Shown here in pieces: positions 1 through 7,794 of a DNA stretch of 56,172 bases. The DNA comes from CAZFER01 sp964517495. Its GTDB lineage: Bacteria; Hinthialibacterota; Hinthialibacteria; Hinthialibacterales; Hinthialibacteraceae. How positions within the stretch are numbered: the first letter of the stretch is position 1; each line of letters begins with the position of its first letter. The notes beneath the pieces are model-generated. The model had not been told where the DNA came from. It was given only the letters and a program-made list of their open reading frames with translations, and did no database searches. The stretch spans positions 1 through 56,172 of the forward strand of contig CAZFER010000039.1 in NCBI GenBank assembly GCA_964517495.1. Direction: 5' to 3'. The position numbers and the translations under genes were made by a program.

Positions 1-48
1 TAGTACGGGGTAATTATTACTTATTGCTATTGGGCTTTAGGGTGTGAC

Positions 49-97
49 GAGCGGGCCGGATGCCCGCTCTCCGTGAGAAAAGCCACGTCCGTGGCTT
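49..97. repeat. Two adjacent intergenic hairpins upstream of gcvT
   Basis: Arms GAGCGGGC (49-56) and GCCCGCTC (62-69) form an 8-bp stem with a 5-nt loop. A second hairpin has arms AAGCCAC (80-86) and GTGGCTT (91-97), followed by a weak T-rich stretch. They could end transcription of a gene left of the window or be intergenic repeat units. The rest of 1-155 holds no gene I can support, and I see no glycine riboswitch before gcvT. Confidence 0.5.
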
Positions 98-155
98 CTT
101 TGGCCTCTTCATGGTAAACTAACAGATATCCAAACGTTAATAGAAAGAAGGATTT

Positions 156-1232
156 ATGAGTTTACGAACGCCTTTATATGAAACTCATGTGGCCGAAAAG
201 GCCAAAATGGTTGATTTTGCGGGCTGGGAAATGCCCATTCACTATCAGTCGATTACACAGGAACATCAAACGGTACGCGATTCAGCCGGCTTGTTTGATG
301 TCAGCCATATGGGCCGCTTTTGGTTCTCAGGTGAAAACGCTATGGAGGATGTGAACCGGCTGGTTGTTTCCCGGATCGATAACCTGGATAAGGGCCAGGC
401 ACGGTATTCCATCGTCTGCAACCCAAAGGGGGGCGCCAAAGATGATATTATCGTCACCAAACTGGCCGAGGATGGCTATCTTGCTGTGGTGAATGCCTCT
501 AACCGGGAAAAACTGCTGGAGTGGTTCAACCAAAACTTGAGTGACAAAACCAAACTCCATGATTGCACCTTCGAAACCGGCATGTTTGCCATTCAAGGGC
601 CAAAAGCGCTTCAAATCGTCAACACCATGTTTAATCAGGATTTTACGGATCTTCCCTATTTTCAAGCACGCGATTTAGGAGACCATATCCTGGTATCCCG
701 CACGGGGTATACCGGTGAGGATGGATGTGAAATTATTGCGCCCAACGAGAAAATTGTGGAATTTTGGAAAAAAGCGCGTGAATTAGGCGCTCAACCTGCG
801 GGGCTTGGCGCTCGGGACAGCCTGCGGCTGGAGATGGGCTATCCCCTCTATGGGCATGAATTGACGGAGGAGATTACCCCGCTGGAAGCCGGGCTTGGCT
901 GGGCTGTGCATTTGAAGAAGGATGATTTTATCGGCAAGGATGTATTGCAGCAGCAAAAAGAAAACGGCATCCCACGCCGCAGACTCCCCTTTGTGGTGGA
1001 AGGAAAGGGAATTCCACGCGAGGGTTACGCCCTTTATGATGGTGATATGGAAATTGGATATGTGACCAGTGGTGGATTTTCATCCACCTTAAAACAAGGG
1101 ATTGGCCTGGGTTTGGTAAAGGCTGATCATGTTAAACCCCAGGCGCTGGCGGTTGAAATTCGGAAGAAGATGATTCCAGCGAAAAAAGTCAAATTGCCGT
1201 TTGTTTCGAAGAAGGTGAAGGCAGATAGCTGA
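156..1232 (+). CDS. gcvT: Glycine cleavage system T protein (aminomethyltransferase)
   Basis: The T protein of the cytoplasmic glycine cleavage complex moves the aminomethyl carbon from the lipoyl arm of GcvH to tetrahydrofolate, giving 5,10-methylene-THF and ammonia. The 358-residue length is normal for the family. Seen in the protein are the N-terminal region around GWEMPIHY, the SHMGRF segment, the GYTGEDGCEI segment and the folate-site stretch GLGARDSLRLEMGYPLYGHE, all characteristic of GcvT. The C-terminal barrel has G(Y)VTSGGFSSTLKQGIGLG. The ATG is preceded by a good purine-rich site (AGAAGGA). It is the first gene of a + strand run gcvT-gcvH-gcvPA-gcvPB, with 59 nt to gcvH. No oddities. 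Confidence 0.97.
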   Translation: MSLRTPLYETHVAEKAKMVDFAGWEMPIHYQSITQEHQTVRDSAGLFDVSHMGRFWFSGENAMEDVNRLVVSRIDNLDKGQARYSIVCNPKGGAKDDIIVTKLAEDGYLAVVNASNREKLLEWFNQNLSDKTKLHDCTFETGMFAIQGPKALQIVNTMFNQDFTDLPYFQARDLGDHILVSRTGYTGEDGCEIIAPNEKIVEFWKKARELGAQPAGLGARDSLRLEMGYPLYGHELTEEITPLEAGLGWAVHLKKDDFIGKDVLQQQKENGIPRRRLPFVVEGKGIPREGYALYDGDMEIGYVTSGGFSSTLKQGIGLGLVKADHVKPQALAVEIRKKMIPAKKVKLPFVSKKVKADS

Positions 1233-1291
1233 GGATTATGATTACACAGATTGAAATTGAAGGATAATCCGAATTAGAAAGGAAGATGCAT

Positions 1292-1675
1292 ATGATACCG
1301 GAGGATTTAAAATACACGGACTCCCACGAGTGGGTGCGGAATGAGGATGGTACGGCTGTAATTGGCATTACCCATTACGCCCAGGAACAATTGACGGACA
1401 TTGTCTTTGTTGAGCTTCCTGCCGAAGACAAAGATGTTGATAAAGGCGGTGAGTGTGCCGTGATTGAATCGTGCAAGGTCGCCGCAGACTTATACGCACC
1501 CGTAGGGGGGAAAATAGTAAGCGTGAATGAAGAACTGGGGGACCATCCCGAATATATCAACCAGGATCCCTATGGCAAAGGTTGGATCATCAAAATTGAA
1601 ATGTCCGATCCATCTGAATTGGAAGGCTTGATGGACGCCGCCGCTTACCAGTCTCATTTAGCTTCATTGGAATAA
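1292..1675 (+). CDS. gcvH: Glycine cleavage system H protein (lipoyl carrier)
   Basis: GcvH shuttles the methylamine intermediate between the P and T proteins on a lipoylated lysine. The lipoyl site is ESCKVAADLYAP, with the modified Lys at residue 62 from the chosen start; SHEWV near the N-terminus and GKGWIIKI later are typical. An in-frame ATG at 1286 also exists, but the Shine-Dalgarno run AAGGAAG abuts it directly (1279-1285). The ATG at 1292 has proper spacing and gives the usual start, IPEDLKYTDSHEW. The protein is 127 residues, normal for the family. It lies between gcvT and gcvPA; the 171-nt gap before gcvPA is AT-rich with no clear promoter. Confidence 0.96.
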   Translation: MIPEDLKYTDSHEWVRNEDGTAVIGITHYAQEQLTDIVFVELPAEDKDVDKGGECAVIESCKVAADLYAPVGGKIVSVNEELGDHPEYINQDPYGKGWIIKIEMSDPSELEGLMDAAAYQSHLASLE

Positions 1676-1846
1676 AACGACTAATATTTGTTTATCCCAT
1701 GCGTTGCTAATCCTATTTATCCGAATAAGCTAAATGATTATTCTTTTGGATTGTGGTAACCAAATTTAAGCCATGTGATAATCTGTTTTGCTTGAATTGG
1801 TAATCAACTTTATTTAATAAATCAATACATGTTTAAAGGAGAAATC

Positions 1847-3184
1847 ATGGATTTCATCCCACATACTCCTGATGACCGCCAGGAGATGCTAGATACTATC
1901 GGATTGGACAGCGAGAAGGAGCTGTTTAAAACCATCCCCGAAGCGCTTCGTAATCCTCGGATTCCCTTTCCACCACCGTTGACGGAAATGGAAATAGGAG
2001 AGTTGATGGAAGCGTTCGCCGCGCAAAACCAGGGAAACCGAATGGTCTCGTTTCTTGGTGGTGGTGCGTATCGCCATTTTATTCCGCAGGCGGTGAAAGC
2101 TCTAATTTCGCGTGGCGATTTTTATACCGCGTATACGCCCTACCAGGCCGAAGCCAGCCAGGGCACCCTGATGGCGATATATGAATTCCAAACCTTGATG
2201 TGCCGGCTGACCGGTATGGATGTCGCCAATGCCTCGATGTATGACGGGGCCAGCGCATTGGCAGAAGCGGCACTGATGGCATGCCGTGTCACCCGCAAAG
2301 AAAAAATAATCGTATCCCAGGCTGTTAATCCTCATTATCGCCATGTTTTGAAGGCGTATTTGGATACGGTTGGCATTGAGTATACTGAAATTGCGCATCA
2401 AAACGGTACGACAGATATCGAGGCTCTGAAGCAGGCGCTTGATGATTCGGTCGCAGGGGCTTTTTTACAATCCCCCAACTATTTTGGCATTATTGAACCG
2501 ATGGAAGAGGTAAGCCAGCTGATGAGTGAAGGTAAATCGTTGCTCGGTGTTGTGGTTTATCCCCATTCGTTGGGGCTGTTGAAACCTCCTGGAACCTATG
2601 ATGCCGATCTGGTTGTAGGGGATCTTCAGTCTTTGGGATTACCCCTGAGCTATGGTGGACCGTATGCCGGCTTTGTGGCGTGCAAGCAAAAATATGTGCG
2701 CCAATTACCCGGCCGGTTGGTGGGACGGACCACAGATGCTGACGGGAAAACCGGCTATGTGCTAACCCTTCAAACGCGTGAACAACATATTCGGCGCGCC
2801 AAAGCGACCTCGAATATCTGCACTAACCAATCCTTATGCGCGCTGGCCGCGACCATCTACTTATTCACCATCGGCGCCAAGGGATTACGCATGGCTGCCG
2901 AAGCCAGTGTGCGAACCGCGCATGTTTTACAATCGCTGTTATGTGAAAAAGAGGGAGTCCAACTTGCCTTTGACAAACCATTCTTCAATGAATTTGTGCT
3001 CGAACTCCCCATCCCCATTCGCGATTTTATGGCAAACGCCCAGGAACAGAATTTACTCCCAGGCATTCACCTTCAAGCGGGTGAAATGACCGAAAAAGAG
3101 GCTTTGCTGGTTTGCACCACGGAATTGACCAGCGAACAGCATATAAAGCGATACGCCGATGTACTGGGTGATAGCCTGATGTAA
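1847..3184 (+). CDS. gcvPA: Glycine dehydrogenase (decarboxylating) subunit 1 (P protein, alpha)
   Basis: This is the N-terminal half of the split P protein, which with GcvPB decarboxylates glycine using PLP and loads methylamine on GcvH. The 445-residue protein opens with DFIPHTPDDRQEML, the standard GcvPA start. It has FLGGGAYRHFIP, YTPYQAEASQGTL, and the C-terminal stretch with TSNICTNQSLCA. An in-frame ATG exists 18 nt upstream, at 1829, but AAAGGAGA (1835-1842) is placed for the ATG at 1847. This subunit lacks the PLP lysine, as expected; that is in the next gene, 25 nt downstream. The split P protein is found in many bacteria, in contrast to the fused E. coli type. Confidence 0.96.
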   Translation: MDFIPHTPDDRQEMLDTIGLDSEKELFKTIPEALRNPRIPFPPPLTEMEIGELMEAFAAQNQGNRMVSFLGGGAYRHFIPQAVKALISRGDFYTAYTPYQAEASQGTLMAIYEFQTLMCRLTGMDVANASMYDGASALAEAALMACRVTRKEKIIVSQAVNPHYRHVLKAYLDTVGIEYTEIAHQNGTTDIEALKQALDDSVAGAFLQSPNYFGIIEPMEEVSQLMSEGKSLLGVVVYPHSLGLLKPPGTYDADLVVGDLQSLGLPLSYGGPYAGFVACKQKYVRQLPGRLVGRTTDADGKTGYVLTLQTREQHIRRAKATSNICTNQSLCALAATIYLFTIGAKGLRMAAEASVRTAHVLQSLLCEKEGVQLAFDKPFFNEFVLELPIPIRDFMANAQEQNLLPGIHLQAGEMTEKEALLVCTTELTSEQHIKRYADVLGDSLM

Positions 3185-3209
3185 TGAAAGGCCAGAAAGG
3201 ATATACATA

Positions 3210-4676
3210 ATGCCTTTGGATGCATACGAACCATCGTTATTCGAAATTGATCATGCCGGTGAAGGGCGTGATTGGTTTCCAAAGCAAATACAGGATGAAA
3301 AACCGATCAGCGACTATTTGCCGGAAGGCGTATTACTTGATGCGCCTCCCCCCATTCCCGAAGTGAGTGAGCCGGAAGTGGTTCGCCATTTTACCCGACT
3401 ATCGCGGATGAATTTCAGCATCGATAGTGGATTTTACCCTCTTGGCTCATGCACGATGAAATATAATCCCAAAATATGTGATGCCCTGGCGCAGTTGCCG
3501 GATTTCGCCAATCTGCATCCACAGGCTGGTGATACCATGGCGCAGGGTGTTTTGCAAATCATGGATGAGGTCTCGACTTTTCTGGCGGATTTGGCTGGAA
3601 TGACGCGGGTGACCCTGAATCCCTGTGCGGGGGCGCATGGTGAATTGTGTGGGATTATGATGATCAAGGCCTATCATAACGAGCACAAAAATGATCGCTC
3701 GGTGGTGCTGGTTCCGGATTCCGCCCACGGAACCAATCCCGCTACCGCGGCGATGGTGGGGTATAAAACCGTTGAGGTGGCGTCCAATCCTGACGGATGT
3801 GTTGATATTGAGGATTTGAAAAAGAAACTGGATTCCAATGTGGCTGCGCTGATGCTCACCAATCCCAACACGCTGGGGATGTTTGAAAAAGATATTCTTG
3901 AAATATCCCGGCTGGTGCACGATGCCGGGGCGCTGCTTTATTATGACGGCGCGAATTTGAACGCGATTGCGGGTGTGGTTCGCCCGGGTGATATGGGGTT
4001 TGATGTGGTTCATATTAACTTGCACAAAACCTTTTCCACCCCACATGGCAGCGGTGGTCCGGGAAGTGGTCCGGTTGGTGTGCGCGATACACTATTACCA
4101 TATTTGCCCGTTCCTCTGATTGAAAAAGAAGATAGCCGCTATCGTTTGAACTACAATTCGGAAAAATCCATTGGTCAGTTATCCACATTTTTCGGAAATG
4201 TGGGTATTGTCCTGCGCGCTTATGTTTATATGCGAGTGCATGGGTTGGAAGGAATCCGGAAAAACAGTGAAAACGCCGTGTTGAACGCACGATATTTGAA
4301 AAAGAAATTGCAGGACCATATACCCGCAGGCGTCGAAGGCGATTGCATGCACGAATTTGTGCTGACCATGAAGGATCATGATCGCTTCGGCAAACTCAAC
4401 GCCATGGTGTTAGCCAAAAACCTGATCGACCTCGGCTTTCACGCCCCTACGGTTTACTTCCCACTGATTGTCAAGGAAGCACTGATGATCGAACCGACAG
4501 AAACAGAATCCAAACGCACCTTGAATGGGTTTGTTGATGCCGTCACCCAAATTATCAATAACTTCGATAAAAATCCTGAACACGCTTTGACAGCCCCTCA
4601 CACCCTTCCGGTGAAAAAACTCGATGAAGTCAAAGCGGCGCGCGAGCCGAACTTGCAATACAAGCAAGAGCGATGA
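3210..4676 (+). CDS. gcvPB: Glycine dehydrogenase (decarboxylating) subunit 2 (P protein, beta)
   Basis: The catalytic PLP-bearing half of the P protein, 488 residues. The PLP lysine is K273 in HINLHKTFSTPHGSGGPG, followed by the glycine-rich segment typical of the family. The N-terminus shows YPLGSCTMKYNPK, and the middle shows PDSAHGTNPATAAM and YYDGANLNAI. The PTETESKRTLN segment near the end is also standard. Preceded by a good ribosome site (AGAAAGGA) and placed directly after gcvPA, so both halves are probably made in equal amounts. A strong hairpin terminator follows. No defects seen. Confidence 0.97.
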   Translation: MPLDAYEPSLFEIDHAGEGRDWFPKQIQDEKPISDYLPEGVLLDAPPPIPEVSEPEVVRHFTRLSRMNFSIDSGFYPLGSCTMKYNPKICDALAQLPDFANLHPQAGDTMAQGVLQIMDEVSTFLADLAGMTRVTLNPCAGAHGELCGIMMIKAYHNEHKNDRSVVLVPDSAHGTNPATAAMVGYKTVEVASNPDGCVDIEDLKKKLDSNVAALMLTNPNTLGMFEKDILEISRLVHDAGALLYYDGANLNAIAGVVRPGDMGFDVVHINLHKTFSTPHGSGGPGSGPVGVRDTLLPYLPVPLIEKEDSRYRLNYNSEKSIGQLSTFFGNVGIVLRAYVYMRVHGLEGIRKNSENAVLNARYLKKKLQDHIPAGVEGDCMHEFVLTMKDHDRFGKLNAMVLAKNLIDLGFHAPTVYFPLIVKEALMIEPTETESKRTLNGFVDAVTQIINNFDKNPEHALTAPHTLPVKKLDEVKAAREPNLQYKQER

Positions 4677-4713
4677 GCGTGGTTTGATTTACCTATTCTA
4701 ATTATAGCGTACA

Positions 4714-4756
4714 GGGGGCTGAATGTGATCTCATCATAACACATTTGCCCCTTTTT
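4714..4756 (+). terminator. Rho-independent terminator after gcvPB
   Basis: GGGGC-T-GAATGTG (4715-4727) pairs with CACATTTGCCCC (4740-4751), about 12 bp with one bulged base, and is followed by TTTTT (4752-4756) and a further T-run. It closes the gcv run and lies in the 221-nt gap between convergent gcvPB and purU, where I see no gene. Confidence 0.8.
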
Positions 4757-4897
4757 CATTTTTGGGGAGTTGGCGAAAAGCGATGGGGTGCGCTCCAGAT
4801 TATACAGGTGGAATACCATCTGAAAAAGCAGTTCGCAAAATCCGAGATGAATAAAAAAGAAGCAAGCAAACCTGAATTATGCTTATTAAATTCTCCC

Positions 4898-5767
4898 TCA
4901 CACTGCAAACACCACTGTCTTGTTTTCGTAAGGGATAATCCGGTCTTCCAGGTGCCAGCGGGTGGCGCGGGCCAGGGTGCGGCGTTCAAGGTCACGGCCC
5001 AGTTCACGTAGTTCTTTTACAGTGTTGCGGTGCGATACGCGTGCGACATCCTGGTCGATGATCGGGCCTGCATCGAGATCTTCAGTGACATAATGAGCCG
5101 TGGCACCGATTAACTTTACCCCACGATCGTAAGCTTGCTTGTAGGGATTCGCGCCGATAAAGGCCGGCAGGAATGAATGGTGGATATTGATAATCCGGTT
5201 TGGGTAATGGGAGACAAACTCACCCGACAAGATTTGCATGTAACGGGCTAAAACCACCAGTTCGACTTTCCCATCCATTAATTCAAGTACCTGCTTCTCA
5301 CTTTCAACTTTGGTCTCTTTGCTGACCGGGATGTGGTGATAAGGGATGCCAAACGACTCCACAGCTTCTTGCAGGTCAGGATGGTTGCTGATCACCATAA
5401 CGACTTCGCCCTGTAACTGTCCCTGCTTCCATAGCCAAAGCAACTCTAACAGCGCATGGTCAGTTTTTGATACCAAAATGGCCATCCGTTTAAAGGGTTT
5501 GGCGTAGCTGATCCGCCAATCCATCTGAAAGCGTTCAGCAACCACCTTCGCAAAAGCTTGCTCCAAGGCTGCTTTGGATAAATCCAAATTAGGAGTTTGA
5601 AACTCCAGCCGCATAAAAAACACCCCACCTTCCGGATCGGTCGAATACTGATCCAGTGAGGTAATATTCACATTATGGGAATATAAAAAATTTGTTACGG
5701 ATGCAACGATCCCTGGCCGGTCCGGGCAGGTGATAAGCAAACGTGCTGTGGTATCCAAAGCCTCCAT
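4898..5767 (-). CDS. purU: Formyltetrahydrofolate deformylase
   Basis: PurU hydrolyses 10-formyl-THF to THF and formate, balancing the one-carbon pool. The N-terminal ~80 residues form an ACT-type regulatory domain (TARLLITCPDRPGIVASVT). The C-terminal formyltransferase fold has the family's Asn-x-His pair in IINIHHSFLPAF and the catalytic Asp region EDLDAGPIIDQD. Length 289, close to the E. coli enzyme. AAAGGGAGA stands 6-8 nt before the ATG. It faces the gcv run convergently. The gcv enzymes load THF with one-carbon units and PurU unloads it, so the pairing makes metabolic sense. Known PurU enzymes respond to methionine and glycine through the ACT domain; whether this one does is inference. 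Confidence 0.95.
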   Translation of the reverse strand: MEALDTTARLLITCPDRPGIVASVTNFLYSHNVNITSLDQYSTDPEGGVFFMRLEFQTPNLDLSKAALEQAFAKVVAERFQMDWRISYAKPFKRMAILVSKTDHALLELLWLWKQGQLQGEVVMVISNHPDLQEAVESFGIPYHHIPVSKETKVESEKQVLELMDGKVELVVLARYMQILSGEFVSHYPNRIINIHHSFLPAFIGANPYKQAYDRGVKLIGATAHYVTEDLDAGPIIDQDVARVSHRNTVKELRELGRDLERRTLARATRWHLEDRIIPYENKTVVFAV

Positions 5768-5863
5768 GATGTCTCCCTTTTCTTGTTATTAAACTGGCCT
5801 GCCTTGACTTCTCTTTATCTCTTTAAATATCCCTTTTAACGATTTTACACCAAAAGATAGAAA

Positions 5864-5877
5864 GTAAACCGGTTTAC
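5864..5877. promoter_or_regulatory. 14-bp perfect palindrome, candidate operator
   Basis: GTAAACCGGTTTAC is its own reverse complement. It lies between the divergent purU and prepilin-like genes, 97 bp before purU and about 65 bp upstream of the prepilin promoter. The AAACCGGTTT core resembles operators of LacI-type regulators, but no regulator gene is nearby. The function is inference. Confidence 0.4.
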
Positions 5878-5941
5878 ATTCTCTTATCGGACTATCCCTT
5901 ACCAAACTGTATTCCTTCGATCAAATGTGTCATATTTGCTA

Positions 5942-5970
5942 TTTACATTGGTATTCTTATGTGAAATAAT
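5942..5970 (+). promoter_or_regulatory. Sigma-70-type promoter of the prepilin-like gene
   Basis: TTTACA (5942-5947) and AATAAT (5965-5970), each 5/6 matches to consensus, are separated by exactly 17 nt. This predicts a start of transcription near 5977 and a leader of about 70 nt before the ATG at 6045. Confidence 0.6.
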
Positions 5971-6044
5971 CAAGAGAGTGAAGTATCGGTGAATTTCTCG
6001 TTCAAGTAAAATAATTCATTCGATACGTGAATGGGAGAAACAAT

Positions 6045-6671
6045 ATGTTGCGCTCATTTCGTTTGTCAATGGCTGGATTTACTTTAATTGAGTTACTTAT
6101 CGTTGTCGCTATTATAGGTATACTTGCCGCTATAGCGGTTCCCAATTTCCTCAATGCGCAAATCCGCTCCAAACATTCGCGGGTGCTTGCCGACATGCGT
6201 AATATTTCCACCGCCATCGAAATGTATAGTTTGGATGAAGGCCGGGCACCCATCGGTTCACTCGAAGGAATGTCCATGGGATTTTGGCAGCATGGCAACC
6301 GTCAAGCCCTCCTGCGATTGACCACCCCGGTGGCCTATATGAGCAACATTCCCCACGATCCGTTTATGAAAGCACCCGCAGGCACCATGGAATCAGACAC
6401 CGTGCGTGCAACGTTTACTTATAATAATGTCCAAAATCCCGATTGGCGTTCCGGACGCTGGCAAAGTGTTTATGACGCTGGTTATCTATGGTATATGTTC
6501 TCACCCGGCCCTGCCAATACCCAAGGGGCTCCCTGGCCTGACTACCTCATGGCTGCCCAAGTGGGATGGGGTAGTGCCGATCCTCATGACCGTGTATACG
6601 ATCCAACCAATGGGGTTCGTTCAGATGGCTGGATCATTTATTCCAGTAAAGGGCCTTATCCGGATAGTTAA
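6045..6671 (+). CDS. Prepilin-like protein with N-terminal methylation/cleavage signal
   Basis: A 208-residue type IV pilin/type II pseudopilin-like protein. A short basic leader ends at Gly11; cleavage before Phe12 (G|FTLIELLIVVAIIGILAA) would expose the methylated Phe, with Glu at mature +5, followed by a hydrophobic helix. After it comes AVPNFLNAQIRSKHSRVLAD, as in the large single-pilin families of uncultured phyla. The C-terminal globular part is rich in Trp, Pro and Gly and ends in WIIYSSKGPYPDS. The start at 6045 is chosen because GGGAGAAA (6033-6040) fits it; a GTG at 6027 would put that site inside the gene. It sits alone without pilus assembly genes, so it is either an orphan major pilin/pseudopilin or a secreted surface protein using that route. 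Confidence 0.85.
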   Translation: MLRSFRLSMAGFTLIELLIVVAIIGILAAIAVPNFLNAQIRSKHSRVLADMRNISTAIEMYSLDEGRAPIGSLEGMSMGFWQHGNRQALLRLTTPVAYMSNIPHDPFMKAPAGTMESDTVRATFTYNNVQNPDWRSGRWQSVYDAGYLWYMFSPGPANTQGAPWPDYLMAAQVGWGSADPHDRVYDPTNGVRSDGWIIYSSKGPYPDS

Positions 6672-6708
6672 AACTTTGCAAAAAATATGTGCATATATTA
6701 ATATGGAG

Positions 6709-6736
6709 TTGACTTTGTTTATAATTGTTGTAAACT
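6709..6736 (+). promoter_or_regulatory. Possible promoter of the small secreted protein gene
   Basis: TTGACT (6709-6714) and TAAACT (6731-6736) are spaced by 16 nt, in an AT-rich stretch about 90 nt before the chosen ATG at 6824. Confidence 0.4.
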
Positions 6737-6823
6737 TAATCAAGTTTTATGCAACTTGGGTTGATTCTTATTTTCTCATATAAAACTTTCGCCGATAAAT
6801 CTATCGATTCAGAAAGTTATATA

Positions 6824-7279
6824 ATGATGAAGTTCTATGCCCAGGTTGTTATATTATTAGCTATTACTCTGTCCAGCCAGGTTGCTAGCGCTGCTCTATC
6901 TTCGCCCACCATTACAGAAGCCTCTGCGTTTTTAACCTTCACTAACGATACCACTGGAACCTACAAAGATAATGAGATTTTTGTGTGCTTTAATGGACCC
7001 ATCGATGGGACAATCAATGGCACGACAGAAACCATTTCTTTAATGACATCCTATACTCTGAAAAAACTAAAACCCGGAATCATTGTTAAAAGCATGGGGG
7101 GACGTATTTATATCGCTCAGGGAATGGACTTTCAAAAAAACAGCCAAAACAATAATGTCATCACCCCCAATTTTCCCTTTCAGAACACTAAGCACAAATC
7201 CTCATACAAGATATCTTCTTTCTTATCTGCCTTCCCAAGTGATAAGGCACTGTCCGCTCTTGCTATCCAGTCTTTGTAA
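6824..7279 (+). CDS. Small exported protein resembling the start of a GH64/thaumatin-like domain
   Basis: A 151-residue protein with a clear Sec signal (KFYAQVVILLAITLSSQVASA). The mature part has FLTFTNDTTGTYKDNEIFV, then a turn, then GGRIYIAQGM. This order resembles the first strands of GH64 beta-1,3-glucanases and related thaumatin-like folds, where a T-N-N-x-G segment is followed by a G-R-(I/V)-Y segment. The whole catalytic region of GH64 is missing, so it is a truncated relative, a stand-alone beta-sandwich, or a chance likeness. The open frame extends upstream to 6749, but the signal peptide begins at 6824. The region is much more AT-rich than its neighbours. It ends one base before the convergent nucleotidyltransferase gene. 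Confidence 0.55.
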   Translation: MMKFYAQVVILLAITLSSQVASAALSSPTITEASAFLTFTNDTTGTYKDNEIFVCFNGPIDGTINGTTETISLMTSYTLKKLKPGIIVKSMGGRIYIAQGMDFQKNSQNNNVITPNFPFQNTKHKSSYKISSFLSAFPSDKALSALAIQSL

Positions 7280-7624
7280 TTATCTTTCATAAAGGACTAG
7301 ACTTTCAGCATTTATGTTTTTATAAATAAAGGCGATGTTATCTTTATGCTTATTCCATTTTTCTGTAGAGGTCGCCAAAATTTCCACATCTGACTCGATA
7401 TGCTCATTGAGCAGTTCATAGTTAATCCTTCGTGAAATGTCTCTTTCATTTTTTATATTATCTTTTATTACAAGAATGTCATAATCACTGTTATTATCGA
7501 CTTCACCACGGGCTCTGGAACCAAACAAGATGATTTTCTTGGGTGATACAGCTTTTATAATTGTTTCTTTAATTTTTTGAAGAGTAAAATCCGTTTGGAA
7601 GTTATATTTCATCTCTATACCCAT
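7280..7624 (-). CDS. MNT-type nucleotidyltransferase domain protein
   Basis: A 114-residue minimal nucleotidyltransferase. The signature GSRARG (residues 35-40) is followed by SDYDILV with the two metal-binding aspartates (D47, D49), and a third acidic site lies at ESDVEIL (D79). Such proteins usually act as the antitoxin half of MNT-HEPN (type VII) toxin-antitoxin pairs, modifying the HEPN toxin. No HEPN-like ORF lies on either side: upstream is 170 nt of non-coding DNA, and downstream is the convergent secreted protein. It could be an orphan antitoxin or have a distant partner. An alternative start is the ATG at 7612. AT-rich like the preceding gene, suggesting the two form a transferred islet. 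Confidence 0.8.
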   Translation of the reverse strand: MGIEMKYNFQTDFTLQKIKETIIKAVSPKKIILFGSRARGEVDNNSDYDILVIKDNIKNERDISRRINYELLNEHIESDVEILATSTEKWNKHKDNIAFIYKNINAESLVLYER

Positions 7625-7730
7625 TTATTAGGCTTACAATTTATTAACATTTCAGCCTTAGTTAGTGAAAAGAATTGAAAATGTTTCCTTTCGCTCCACA
7701 TATTACTTCTAAAATTATACAAGACCATTG

Positions 7731-7764
7731 GATAAAATAAAAAGGGAGAGGAAACCCCTCTCCC
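7731..7764 (-). terminator. Rho-independent terminator of the rpmH-jag operon
   Basis: Arms at 7744-7751 (GGGAGAGG) and 7757-7764 (CCTCTCCC) form a perfect 8-bp stem with a 5-nt loop. On the minus strand it is followed by TTTTTATTTTA. It lies about 30 nt after the jag stop codon. Confidence 0.85.
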
Positions 7765-7794
7765 ACTATACCCGATATCGAATTGTTTTTTTAA

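Noticed and set aside
327..665. Long antisense frames inside gcvT and similar frames inside gcvPB, leuS and the giant gene
   Set aside because: They are shadows of strong coding genes with no motifs, ribosome sites or homology-like features.
1676..1846. Possible promoter in the gcvH-gcvPA gap (TTGAAT with TAATAA)
   Set aside because: The -10 match is only 3/6, so it is not better than chance in AT-rich DNA.
4180..4188. TTATCCACA, a DnaA-box match
   Set aside because: It is a single copy inside the gcvPB coding sequence; no cluster exists, so no origin is claimed.
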